DNA of 64,000 nucleotides from Cystobacter ferrugineus (GTDB lineage Bacteria; Myxococcota; Myxococcia; Myxococcales; Myxococcaceae): NCBI RefSeq assembly GCF_001887355.1, contig NZ_MPIN01000011.1, positions 61,169 to 125,168 of the forward strand, read 5' to 3'. Shown piece by piece: positions 34,373 to 42,685 of this stretch (position 1 is its first letter; each line of letters starts with the position of its first letter). The notes under the pieces were generated by a model. It saw only the letters and a program-made list of their open reading frames with translations, ran no database searches and was not told where the DNA came from. The position numbers and the translations under genes were made by a program.

Positions 34373-35542
34373 ATGCGAATGCGTTCCTTCCCTTTCATCT
34401 CCTCCATGCCGCTGGGCATGGCGCTGCTCCTCCTCGCGGGCTGCAAGAGCACGAAGTCCGGTGGCCTCGCCCCCACTTCCCCGGAGCCCACCACCGTGGC
34501 CCCCTCCGCGACGTCCCCCTGGCAGCGCGCCCGCGTGGGTGATGCCGTCACCTACACCTTCTCGGCCCAGCAGGGCGCGACCCCGGGTGGCACGGCCCGC
34601 TCACTGCGCGGCCTGGTGACACTCGAGGTGGTGGCCGTGCAGCAGCCCTGGGTGTGGGTAAACGTGGCCTTCACGGACGAGGCCGGCAAGCCCCTGGCCC
34701 CGGTGGGGCTCGCCCTGCCGCAACTGCTCCCGGTGCGCTCGGACGTGACGCGCCCCATCGAGGTGCCCCCCCTGGGCGAGCCCACCGCCGAGCGCCCCAC
34801 CGTCGCCGGCCGCGCCTGGGACGCCCAGCGCTTCGAGAAGGACTCGCGCCCGGTGGATGGCCCGCTCGTCACGCGCGTGTACGCCACCGAGCCCGGGCCG
34901 CTCTACCTCACCCGGGGGCTGCTCAGCGCGCGCACGGAGTCCGCGGGCTTCCACGTCCCCGGCGGCAGCGAGCTGACGCTGCGCGACTTCCGCGAGGGCT
35001 CGTCCACGGCCAGCCCCGCCGCGCCCGCCCTGGAGCGCCCCCTGGCCGGCACCTACTATGACCGGCGCCTGGAGCAGGGCCCCACGCCCACCCTGACGCG
35101 CGTGTGCTTCGGCGCCGAGCGCGGCTTCCTCCTGCGCACCGAGGCTCCGCTGGACACCCAGGCCGCGCCGTGTACGAACTTCGCCGAGGCCGAGCCCGAG
35201 CCCCTGGAGGAGGTGCTGACGGGACTGGTGTGGGAAGCGGTGGCCGTGCAATGGCCCCCCGCCACGGCGGCCGCCGGCACGCGCGGCACCTTCGAGGCCG
35301 AGGGCCATGCGGTGCCCGCGCTCACGGCACAGCGCACGGAGAACGACGGGAGCACCCAGCGCGTCGTCTCGGAGACGTACGCGGCCGACCCGTGGTCCCC
35401 CACGCTGGCGGGGCTGGCGCGAGAGGCGCGCTTCCAGCCGCTCGCCGAGAGCACCGAGCGCGTGGAGAAGGGCGGCAAGCGCGAGCTCGAGGGCGGCTCC
35501 CGGCTCGTGCGCTGGGGCTCCTGGTGGGACGGCGCGAGGTAA
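34373..35542 (+). CDS. Hypothetical lipoprotein
   Basis: The 389-residue protein has a type II signal with lipobox LLAGC. A Ser/Pro/Thr-rich linker (about 25-50) leads into a beta-rich domain (DAVTYTFSAQQGATPGG, LVTLEVVAVQQPWVWVNVAF) and a second one with two cysteines (VCFGAERGF, AAPCTNFAEA). No family is recognised. It diverges from the DUF4139 gene with only 57 bp between starts, so their promoters must overlap. An outer-membrane or periplasmic location is expected. Confidence 0.78.
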   Translation: MRMRSFPFISSMPLGMALLLLAGCKSTKSGGLAPTSPEPTTVAPSATSPWQRARVGDAVTYTFSAQQGATPGGTARSLRGLVTLEVVAVQQPWVWVNVAFTDEAGKPLAPVGLALPQLLPVRSDVTRPIEVPPLGEPTAERPTVAGRAWDAQRFEKDSRPVDGPLVTRVYATEPGPLYLTRGLLSARTESAGFHVPGGSELTLRDFREGSSTASPAAPALERPLAGTYYDRRLEQGPTPTLTRVCFGAERGFLLRTEAPLDTQAAPCTNFAEAEPEPLEEVLTGLVWEAVAVQWPPATAAAGTRGTFEAEGHAVPALTAQRTENDGSTQRVVSETYAADPWSPTLAGLAREARFQPLAESTERVEKGGKRELEGGSRLVRWGSWWDGAR

Positions 35543-35603
35543 TCACCCGCCCACCGGGGACGAGGGGAGAGGCGACAGACCGGGTTCCGTATACTCCGGC
35601 ACC

Positions 35604-36203
35604 ATGAAGCCCTCGTCGAAACCCACCTTCTTCGCGACTCCCGCCGAATGGCGCGCCTGGCTCGAGCAGCACCATGACCAGCAGTCCGAGCTGCTGGTCG
35701 GGTTCTACAAGAAGGACTCGGGCCGCCCCAGCATCACGTGGCCCGAGTCGGTGGGTCAGGCGCTGTGTTTTGGCTGGATAGACGGGGTGCGCAAGCGGCT
35801 CGACGAGCACAGCTACACCATCCGCTTCACCCCCCGGAAGCCACGCAGCATCTGGAGCACCGTCAACATCCAACTCGTCCAGGAACTCATCCAGCAGGGA
35901 TTGATGCATCCCGCGGGCCTCCGGGCCTTCGAGGCCCGGTCGGCGGAGCGCTCGGGAATCTATTCACACGAGCAGGAAGACACCGCGCTGCCCGAGGCGT
36001 ATGACAAACAATTGAAGGCAAACAAGAAGGCCTGGAGCTTCTTCCAGGCGCAGGCGCCCTGGTACCAGCGGGCGGCCCTCCACTGGATCAAGAGCGCCAA
36101 GAAGGAGGAGACGCGGCTCAAGCGGCTCGCCACCCTCATCCAGGACTCCGCGGAGGGACGTACCCTGCACAACCTGACCCGCACGCCCCCGAAGTCGAAG
36201 TGA
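35604..36203 (+). CDS. YdeI/OmpD-associated family protein
   Basis: The 199-residue protein matches the bacteriocin-protection YdeI/OmpD-associated family: FFATPAEWRAWLEQHHDQ, LLVGFYKKDSGRPSITW, the signature ALCFGWIDGVRKRLDEHSYT, IRFTPRKPRSIWSTVNI, and the C-terminal region WYQRAALHWIKSAKKEETRL. Some members are linked to resistance to cationic peptides. It is cytoplasmic by sequence. It stands alone and ends 15 bp from a convergent gene. Confidence 0.88.
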   Translation: MKPSSKPTFFATPAEWRAWLEQHHDQQSELLVGFYKKDSGRPSITWPESVGQALCFGWIDGVRKRLDEHSYTIRFTPRKPRSIWSTVNIQLVQELIQQGLMHPAGLRAFEARSAERSGIYSHEQEDTALPEAYDKQLKANKKAWSFFQAQAPWYQRAALHWIKSAKKEETRLKRLATLIQDSAEGRTLHNLTRTPPKSK

Positions 36204-36218
36204 GCGCCACGGCCCCGC

Positions 36219-36707
36219 CTATCTGCGCACCTCGGGCGGCACCTGCGCCAACCACCCCACCTCCAGCGCCCCCCACAGCCCGAGCAACACGGCCTCGGCG
36301 GCGTCGTGCCGCAGCGAGGTGGGCCGGGGCGCACCGGACCAGTCAATCACCCGGCGCGCGAGCACCCCGGCGGCGTCCTTGGCGACCCCTCCGCTGCGCT
36401 GCTCACGGGCGTACAAGAGCCGCGCCCGCCAGTCCTGGGCGGACACGCGCAGCACCGGGAGCGCCCGCCGGAGGGCCTCACGCTCCCACACCTCGGCGAT
36501 GGGCCCTCCGCCCTCCAGCACCAGCCACGCGAGCGGCCCGGCCGAGTGCAGCACCGCGGGCACCGCGCGCTTGAGCCGCGACGGAGAGCCAAAGTTCTGC
36601 GAGCGGTACCAGCGCAGCCGCCCGTCCTGGCCATAGAGGGCCAGGCCCGAGCGCAACCCGAGGTCCACCGCGAGCAGCCCCGGCGCCGTGGGCGCTTCCG
36701 GACTCAC
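36219..36707 (-). CDS. RuvC/RNase H-fold protein of unknown function
   Basis: The 162-residue protein shows the RNase H-like core: LLAVDLGLRSGLALYG with the first acidic residue, WLVLEGGGPIAEVWEREALR with the second, and TSLRHDAAEAVLLGLWGAL with the last, the spacing seen in RuvC-type resolvases and their relatives. It may be a nuclease or a non-catalytic relative. The start is the GTG at 36707, with GGAGG five bases upstream; no ATG fits. It is convergent with the YdeI-like gene. Confidence 0.7.
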   Translation of the reverse strand: MSPEAPTAPGLLAVDLGLRSGLALYGQDGRLRWYRSQNFGSPSRLKRAVPAVLHSAGPLAWLVLEGGGPIAEVWEREALRRALPVLRVSAQDWRARLLYAREQRSGGVAKDAAGVLARRVIDWSGAPRPTSLRHDAAEAVLLGLWGALEVGWLAQVPPEVRR

Positions 36708-37045
36708 CCCGCCTCCGACCAGGTGCTGTCCACGTGCGTTCTCGTCCTCGGGTCCAATTCCATATCTCCGAACGCCGTGCATTGAAGCACATCGCGGTGG
36801 ATTGTCTTCTTTTGAGGGTTCATGACGCTCCATCCCTCGACCCCGCTCGACAGCTTGGGGGATTGCCGGGATGATCCGAAGGCGGGGAATCAGGCCGATG
36901 GAGACATGCGCCCGAGGGGAGGGTCCCAGCATGCGCGACATCCCCGAGGCAGGCGTGCCGACAACGAGAGCTGATGTCGGCCGCGCTCGCGTGAGGTCTC
37001 CCCCTGCAGCGCCGTGACTGTCCGACACCGTGGAGGAGAGGCACC
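36708..37045. other. Intergenic region between divergent genes
   Basis: These 338 bp separate the GTG at 36707 (minus) from the ATG at 37046 (plus). The stretch 36745-36825 is relatively AT-rich (CCATATC, ATTGTCTTCTTTTGAGG) and is the best place for promoters. A GGAGGAG at 37032-37038 serves the pore-forming-like gene. I see no supported gene in it. Confidence 0.5.
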
Positions 37046-37858
37046 ATGATCAACGAGAAGTCCGTGAACGTGGCGAAGCAAGACGCCGGTCCACTGGAGC
37101 TGAAGAATGTGAGCGACTTCCTCCGGCATCAGAAGTCGGCGGTCGCCGCGCCGAACATCGTCACGGGCCAGCTCAACTCGACGAGCCATCCCTGGGCCAT
37201 GGGCGGCAACTTCGGCATCGACCAGTGCCTCAAGAACCAGGACCCGCCGCCGGGATGCTGGGTCGACGGCGAGACCGTCCATGGCGACATCTACATCAAG
37301 ACGCAGAACTGGGGCACCTACACGCGGCCGATCTTCGCCTACCTGAAGTACGTGAACACGTACACCTATCCGAGCGGGGCCAGCCAGCAATACACCACGA
37401 CCCAGACCGTGGGCCTCACGGAAACATTCACGACCGAGGTCAAGGCGAGCTACTCGGTGGGCGCCAACATCGACATCGTCAATGTCGGCTCCAGCATCGA
37501 GACCGGGTTCTCGAAGTCGTCGTCCTGGTCCCAGCAGACGACCCAGAGCTGGACCACGACGTTGCAGGGGCCCGCCACCTTCTACATCTATCAGGTCGCG
37601 CTGGTGTACGCCCACTGCGCCACGACGGCGGGCAAGAGCTGCGCCTCCAGCTTCAAGTACCAGCGCACCCGTGTCATCAATGACTGGCGGACCGACCTCT
37701 ATTACCTCTCGGCCATCAGCAAGAACGACATGGTGATCTTGAGCAAACCCCTCATTCCGCTGAGCTGGGAACAGGTCCAGCAATATGTGCTCATCGACAA
37801 CTGGAACACCTGGTACTTCGACTACAGCGCCTACAGCGATCCGTTCCGCCGTTACTAG
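37046..37858 (+). CDS. Putative aerolysin/ETX-MTX2-like beta-pore-forming protein
   Basis: The 270-residue protein has a central stretch (about 105-185) of alternating polar and hydrophobic residues rich in Ser and Thr: YTTTQTVGLTETFTTEVKAS, YSVGANIDIVNVGSSIETGF, SKSSSWSQQTTQSWTTTLQG, then FYIYQVALVY. That is the amphipathic-hairpin layout of aerolysin-type pore formers (ETX/MTX2 and relatives). The N-terminal region has two cysteines (DQCLKNQ, GCWVDGE) and the C-terminal half many aromatic residues (NWNTWYFDYSAY). No signal peptide is seen. A good ribosome-binding site precedes the ATG. It could be a predation or defence factor; the family call is by pattern only. Confidence 0.5.
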   Translation: MINEKSVNVAKQDAGPLELKNVSDFLRHQKSAVAAPNIVTGQLNSTSHPWAMGGNFGIDQCLKNQDPPPGCWVDGETVHGDIYIKTQNWGTYTRPIFAYLKYVNTYTYPSGASQQYTTTQTVGLTETFTTEVKASYSVGANIDIVNVGSSIETGFSKSSSWSQQTTQSWTTTLQGPATFYIYQVALVYAHCATTAGKSCASSFKYQRTRVINDWRTDLYYLSAISKNDMVILSKPLIPLSWEQVQQYVLIDNWNTWYFDYSAYSDPFRRY

Positions 37859-37894
37859 GCGCCTCCCCGCGCGGCACCTGCTGTAGACGGGTCC

Positions 37895-38956
37895 TCACCC
37901 CTGGGTTGTTCGAGTGAACTCGTGCGCCAGCTCGGTGCCCGCTTCCAGGTGCAGATCCTGGATGAAACCCCGGCCCGCGATGGGTCGGGTGTGTTCAGGC
38001 CGGGTGGAATAACGGACACACTCCGCATGCGAGTAGACGGAGCCGTGAACCATGAGCTCGAGACAGTGGATGTACCGCGCCATGCGGGCACGATCGGTGA
38101 CGCCAAGACCCAGGGTGTCGTAGAGGGCGGCCATTCCAGCCTTGACCGAGAGGAACTGTTGGACCTTCTCGTCGACCAGGGCCGCGGTGCGTTCCAGGGC
38201 CTGGGCCGTGGAGAGGTTCTCCGAGCGTTCCATCGCGAGGACCACGTTGACTTCTTGCTGGTGCCGGTCCTTGGGCAGGGAGAAGACATCGTTCTGCAGC
38301 AGCACGATGTCGACCACGCATTGGCGCAGATCCTGGATCTGGCTGGTTCCAATGAGAGACTCGGGCACCTCGAACCCCTCCGCGACCTCGATGAAGTCAA
38401 TCATGGCGTTCATGCCAATATCGAGGCGGCGGATCTCGAACGCGGTCCGAGTGTCGATCTCGCCGAGGCGGTTGCGGAAGGTGGTCATCCGGAGCACGCC
38501 GATGAGGTACCATTTCAAGTGGTCGCGGAACCGGGCCATCCAGGTCGCGGACATCTTCGGAGTGAGCCGGTGGAGGATATCCGTGATGCCTCGCGCGGCC
38601 GCGTTCTCCCTCGGAGTCTCGGACGTGGAATAGAGAACGCCAATCATGCTCTCGGTGATTCGAGCCACCCGCTCTGGCTGGTTCCCGAGAGGGCCGGCGA
38701 ACTGGTCGTCGTAGAGGAACCCCCAGGTGATCCACTCCGTGGCCAGTTCCAGGATGTCACCGCGCCCGGTGGGCAGACAGTGCCCGGTGAGGCGGCCCCA
38801 ATTCCACGCCTCCAGTTGCCCGAGCGCGAAGTCGGTGGTGGCCAATCCCATCTGGCGGGCCCATGCGACGCTGTGACGTTGGGCCTGCTCGATGTCGGGA
38901 CTGAGGTCTCGAGGGAACGGAAACCGGAACTCGATCGCGGCACGCTGGGTGTCCAT
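37895..38956 (-). CDS. Class I terpene synthase (sesquiterpene-type cyclase)
   Basis: The 353-residue protein has the bacterial terpene-cyclase fold: the aspartate-rich motif at D83-D84 (FLYDDQFAG), the effector arginine region (FEIRRLDIGMNAMIDF), the NSE triad at N222, S226, D230 (NDVFSLPKD, with D where E is usual) and the terminal RY pair (CVRYST). It should ionise farnesyl or geranyl diphosphate with magnesium. The product is not predictable. The ATG at 38956 was chosen over upstream in-frame codons because AGGAGC precedes it and the family begins there. Its ribosome-binding site overlaps the P450 stop (TAGGAG), so the two genes form an operon. Confidence 0.9.
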   Translation of the reverse strand: MDTQRAAIEFRFPFPRDLSPDIEQAQRHSVAWARQMGLATTDFALGQLEAWNWGRLTGHCLPTGRGDILELATEWITWGFLYDDQFAGPLGNQPERVARITESMIGVLYSTSETPRENAAARGITDILHRLTPKMSATWMARFRDHLKWYLIGVLRMTTFRNRLGEIDTRTAFEIRRLDIGMNAMIDFIEVAEGFEVPESLIGTSQIQDLRQCVVDIVLLQNDVFSLPKDRHQQEVNVVLAMERSENLSTAQALERTAALVDEKVQQFLSVKAGMAALYDTLGLGVTDRARMARYIHCLELMVHGSVYSHAECVRYSTRPEHTRPIAGRGFIQDLHLEAGTELAHEFTRTTQG

Positions 38957-38970
38957 CTGAAACGGCGCTC

Positions 38971-40341
38971 CTACGGTGCGGGTGTGGAGGAACGGGGAAC
39001 GGCGGTCATCAGGACCTGGTTGGGTCGCAAGACCGCGCGGGGGACTTCCCAGACGCGGTGGCCGGGTACCGGGACGAGCCGCCACCGGGCGGCGATGGTG
39101 GCAACGGCGATCACCATCTCGGTGCGGGCGAAGTAGTCACCGATGCACTTGTGTTTCCCATCCCCGAAGGGGAGGAAGGCGTGACGCGGAAGCTTCTGCA
39201 TCCGCTCCGGCAGCCACCGGTCGGGGTCGAACCGCAACGGTTCGGGGTGGAGACGTGGGTTGAGGTGGACCATCGGCGGGTTGATGATGACCTCGGCCCC
39301 GGCCGGCAGGTGGGTGCCCGCCAGTTGCACGTCACGGGTGGTGCGCCTCGTGAACACCCAGATGGGCGAGTGCCGGCGCAGCGTCTCGGAGATCACGCTC
39401 TGGATGTACTGCAACCGGGGCAGGTCGTCCGGGGTGATGGCCCTGCCACCCAGCACGGTGTCGACCTCGGCGTGGATTCGCGCGTCCACCTCGGGGTGGC
39501 GTCCCACTTCGTGGAAGAGCCAGGTCAACGCGGTCGCCGTGGTCTCGGACCCGGCGACGAACAGACCGGAGATCTCCATCCGGAGCTGCTCATCGCTCAT
39601 CCCCTGGCCGGTCTCATCATCCTGTGCCGCCAACAACGCGGACAGCAGCTCCCCCTGGTCGCGACCATCCGCGCGCCGCGAGGCGATGAACGCATCGATG
39701 ATTTCATTGAACCGGGCTTTCTTGCGCACGAAGGCCCGGTTGATTGGCATTGGCAGCATCTCGAAGAAGCGGCCAGAGAGCAGGGTGTGGACACCGACCC
39801 AGGAGTTGGCGGTATCGATGTAGTCACCGATCTCGGCGGCGATGCGCTCCTCGGTGTTCGCACCGAACAACGTCCGGGTGACCGAATTGAGCGTCAGACG
39901 ATGCATCTCCTCGCGCAACGAGAGGCGGGCCCCCGGCGACCATCCGGCACTCTGCGCGTCCACTTGCCGGTGGATCGTCTCCATGTAGCCGTGGATGCGC
40001 GCGCGGTGGAACCCCGGCTGGAGGAGCTTTCGCTGCTGCCGGTGAAAAGCCCCGTTGGAGATGATGAGCCCCTTTCCGATCGCGGCCGCCGCCTTGTCGA
40101 AGATGCGCCCTCTCTCGAAACGCTCGGCGTGAGAAACCAGCACCTGATGGATGCACTCTGGAGAGGTAACCACATACAAGGGCGAGGACCCGACCCGGAT
40201 CTGGACGATGTCACCGAGTCCACGCAACGACTGCAGATAGTCGAGAGGGGAACGCACCAGCCGGAGAGCATGGCCAAGCAGCGGCAACCCGCCTGGCGCC
40301 TCCGTGGCAGTGGCAGGGGGCGGAGGGGTCGCGGTGTTCAT
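38971..40341 (-). CDS. Cytochrome P450, partner of the terpene synthase
   Basis: The 456-residue P450 has the I-helix AGSETTATAL, ExxR as SETLRR, and the heme loop FLPFGDGKHKCIG with the cysteine ligand. It begins with the proline-rich GGLPLLGHALRLVRSPLDYL and resembles the class that oxidises sesquiterpenes (pentalenene-oxygenase type). No membrane anchor is obvious. It starts with a GAGGAG-preceded ATG and ends 14 bp before the cyclase ATG, so it most likely hydroxylates the cyclase product. No ferredoxin or reductase gene is nearby. Confidence 0.93.
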   Translation of the reverse strand: MNTATPPPPATATEAPGGLPLLGHALRLVRSPLDYLQSLRGLGDIVQIRVGSSPLYVVTSPECIHQVLVSHAERFERGRIFDKAAAAIGKGLIISNGAFHRQQRKLLQPGFHRARIHGYMETIHRQVDAQSAGWSPGARLSLREEMHRLTLNSVTRTLFGANTEERIAAEIGDYIDTANSWVGVHTLLSGRFFEMLPMPINRAFVRKKARFNEIIDAFIASRRADGRDQGELLSALLAAQDDETGQGMSDEQLRMEISGLFVAGSETTATALTWLFHEVGRHPEVDARIHAEVDTVLGGRAITPDDLPRLQYIQSVISETLRRHSPIWVFTRRTTRDVQLAGTHLPAGAEVIINPPMVHLNPRLHPEPLRFDPDRWLPERMQKLPRHAFLPFGDGKHKCIGDYFARTEMVIAVATIAARWRLVPVPGHRVWEVPRAVLRPNQVLMTAVPRSSTPAP

Positions 40342-40625
40342 GAGGGGACGCTCCTCGCTGGATGATTCCCTGAAGCGGCCATGGCCCGCGGTGGGAGATC
40401 CGAGAGTCGGGGAGGAAGGCCTGGGGGAGAGGCGATGTTGCTCCTAACGGATTCGCGGGTAGCAGGCAACGCAAGTTTCCGGCGGAGCGTCGAGAAGACC
40501 CGGTGATGGGGCTCCACGGGCCCGACGGGTGAAGTGGCCTCCCGAGCTGCAACGGAGCGCGGCTCACGTTGGTTCGCCCGGACCAGGCTCCGGTACTTCC
40601 GGCGCGAAGAGGACATGAAGGCAAA

Positions 40626-40929
40626 ATGCCCATGCGGAGCATGTCCTGTCCGAAGTGCGGAGCCGTCCTCCAGGTCACCGGACGAGCACCCGAGTCCAAG
40701 ATCACCTGCGCATGTGGCGACGTGACGACCGTGCCCCGCCAGGGACGAGCCGGATGCTGCTCTACATCCCCTCGGGGACCTGGCGGTGATCTGCCCGTGC
40801 GTGGGCGCCGAGCAGGCGGAAGGAATCGGCGTGGACACCACCCGCCACCTCGGCAAGGCCCTCACCTTCGAGCAGTTCCCCGGGGACGTGGCGCGCAGGG
40901 TCGGGGATCAGAGAGAGCCCCGACTGTGA
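40626..40929 (+). pseudogene. Small zinc-ribbon protein, frameshifted
   Basis: From ATG 40626 (AAGG upstream) the frame gives MSCPKCGAVLQVTG and ITCACGDVTTVPR, a ribbon with CxxC and CxC. Near 40738 the sensible sequence moves to the next frame, which reads DAALHPLGDLAVICPCVGAE, then GIGVDTTRHLGKALTFEQFP and stops at 40929. A one-base insertion at about 40737-40740 (CCCCGCCAGGG) explains both. No name can be given. It looks like a recently broken gene of about 100 residues upstream of the immunity-rich region. Confidence 0.5.
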
Positions 40930-41072
40930 GCTGGCGCGAATGAGCGCGGGAGATGCCAGCGGCGACAATGCGGTCTGCCAGGACCGGGGGCATGAACGAT
41001 TCAACACCCAGCACCGCTCACTCAGCCCGGCGGGCCTCCCTGTCCATCCTTCGGGTCCCTGACACAGTAGTG

Positions 41073-41543
41073 CTAAACAGCATCCTCCGAGGCATGGAGA
41101 ATGGCGAGCGCGTAGCCCCTGCGCGCCGCCTCCTCGGCGGCCGACTGGAAGGCGGCGAGCACGGTCTCGGCCGTGTCATCCTCATCGCGGGAGAGTTCTT
41201 CGACGAAGGACCCGGGCAACCGCCCGAGCACGGTCGAGAGATCCTTCACCTGCTTGGGGTTGAAATACCCGAAGCTGGGGCAATCACTGTCGTCACCCAG
41301 AACATTTTGCGGAGAGTTGTTGAAGGCGAGGACCGGCAGGAACTTCGTGGCCCCCAGTTGCTCGTCGATGCGCTCCAAGGCCTGGGCCAGGTCCAGGGTC
41401 CAGGTGTTGAGCTCACCCCACTTCGCCCCTCGAGCACGCACGGACTCCACGAGCGCCTCGTACATCTGCCGATCCGAGCGGCCCTGCCGTGCCGCGGGCA
41501 AGTTCTTCTCATCGACGACGTACAGCGAGAAGGAGTCACTCAC
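41073..41543 (-). CDS. Immunity-associated hypothetical protein
   Basis: The 156-residue acidic cytoplasmic protein (SFSLYVVDEKNL, GAKWGELNTWTLDLAQALER, DDSDCPSFGYFNPKQVKDL, ELSRDEDDTAETVLAAFQSA) has the profile of DUF7691-like proteins found near polymorphic toxins; I am not certain of the family. Its GTG start overlaps the upstream gene by 8 bp, so translation is coupled. It is the last gene of the toxin-fragment/immunity run on this strand. An immunity or regulatory role is inferred from context. Confidence 0.6.
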   Translation of the reverse strand: MSDSFSLYVVDEKNLPAARQGRSDRQMYEALVESVRARGAKWGELNTWTLDLAQALERIDEQLGATKFLPVLAFNNSPQNVLGDDSDCPSFGYFNPKQVKDLSTVLGRLPGSFVEELSRDEDDTAETVLAAFQSAAEEAARRGYALAILHASEDAV

Positions 41544-42318
41544 CTGCGCGCTCCAGGAGGAACAGGGGCAGGTAGGGCGACTTCAGGGAGCACTGCATGC
41601 CACGCTCCCGGCCCAGTTGCGCCAGCATCAGCGCGGGAAGGCAGATGAACCCATCCGTCAGGAGCTTGTACTCCCCACGTTTGGCTTCCGCCTCGTGGCT
41701 CTTCAACAGACTGGCCAGCGCCGCCTCCCACCCCTTGGCGTCCTTCTTCTCCATGGACTGGAGTGCCTGAAGCTGGGGAAGGACGAAGCCCTGCTCGTTC
41801 TTGGACGCGGTGTCCGAGGAACATGCCCCCAGCAATCGCGCCAACTCCGCCGCGTCGGGCGAGCGACCCAGGAGCACGGGCTTGTACAGTTCGAGGAGGC
41901 CGGCCAGGGAGTTGAGCTCCGCATAGGGAGGGTTGTGGTACTGGTGGAGCAGGATACGGGCCGCCGTGTCGCGCTCGGAGGGCTGACCGAAGCAGACCAC
42001 CAGCGCCATGGTCGTCTGGAAGAGCCAGGGACTGCGGTCTTCCTGGGGCGCCGGCTTCTTCCTCACCTCGTGCATGTGAAGCAGGGACTGCGCCGCGCGC
42101 GAGAGGTACTCGCGGATCTCCTTGGGCGACAGTTCCTGCTGGTACGAGAGAAGACCGATCTCCCGGTAGCTGTCTCCGATCGAGCCGTGGTGTTTCTCGA
42201 GCGCGGCGGGATCATTCGAGACAGGGCGCTTGGCGAGCAGTTCCTTGAGCAGATCTTTCTGCCACTCCAGCTCCTTCGGGATCTTGTTGTCCGGAATCTT
42301 GTTGAGTTTCAAACCCAC
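41536..42318 (-). CDS. Imm49-like immunity protein
   Basis: The 260-residue all-helical protein (EYLSRAAQSLLHMHEVRKKP, ALVVCFGQPSERDTAARILL, then the C-terminal FICLPALMLAQLGRERGM) has the length and helical layout of Imm49 immunity proteins, which sit behind nuclease toxins. It starts with GTG 8 nt after AGGAGG, a strong site. It lies just behind a truncated toxin (about 45 bp), so it is probably the surviving immunity gene of that toxin. The family call is by pattern and moderate. Confidence 0.6.
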   Translation of the reverse strand: MGLKLNKIPDNKIPKELEWQKDLLKELLAKRPVSNDPAALEKHHGSIGDSYREIGLLSYQQELSPKEIREYLSRAAQSLLHMHEVRKKPAPQEDRSPWLFQTTMALVVCFGQPSERDTAARILLHQYHNPPYAELNSLAGLLELYKPVLLGRSPDAAELARLLGACSSDTASKNEQGFVLPQLQALQSMEKKDAKGWEAALASLLKSHEAEAKRGEYKLLTDGFICLPALMLAQLGRERGMQCSLKSPYLPLFLLERAGE

Positions 42319-42363
42319 CGTCGAAACCTCCTGAGACGCTCCGGGCCGCCAACGCGTACCCGC

Positions 42364-42685
42364 CTAGTTGTATTTGCCCTGATTGGGAATGCCCTGGGGC
42401 AGCATTTCCTTGGCTCCCCCCACCGGGCGTCGCCTGGATGACCTTTCCGGTCACCTGGGGCGGAGGCCCGGATTTGAGGGCCTTCAGCATATCCTTGCCG
42501 AGCTTCTCCGTAGCGGGATCCGAGTTCCGGCTCATCTCCTTGGCGGTACTCTCGACCCACCGCTTGCTCATCTGGTCGCCCTTCTTGGCTCCCTTGGACA
42601 GCTCCGCGCCGGGACCCCTCGCTTCCACGATGACGTATTCCTTGATCTCGCCCCTCAACCCGCGCTTCACGTAGACCTGATCGTG
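42364..42685 (-). pseudogene. Decapitated REase-fold toxin C-terminus
   Basis: The minus-strand frame reads HDQVYVKRGLRGEIKEYVIV, EARGPGAELSKGAKKGDQMS, then KRWVESTAKEM and TGKVIQA, the pattern of restriction-endonuclease-fold polymorphic toxins (active-site EAK replaced by EAR here). After VIQATPGGG the plausible end AKEMLPQGIPNQGKYN is in another frame. A run of six C at 42416-42421 on the plus strand, one too many, explains the shift. The N-terminus is cut exactly where the 423-bp direct repeat begins (42683). Toxin delivery and most of the protein are gone, while the downstream immunity genes are intact. Confidence 0.65.
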
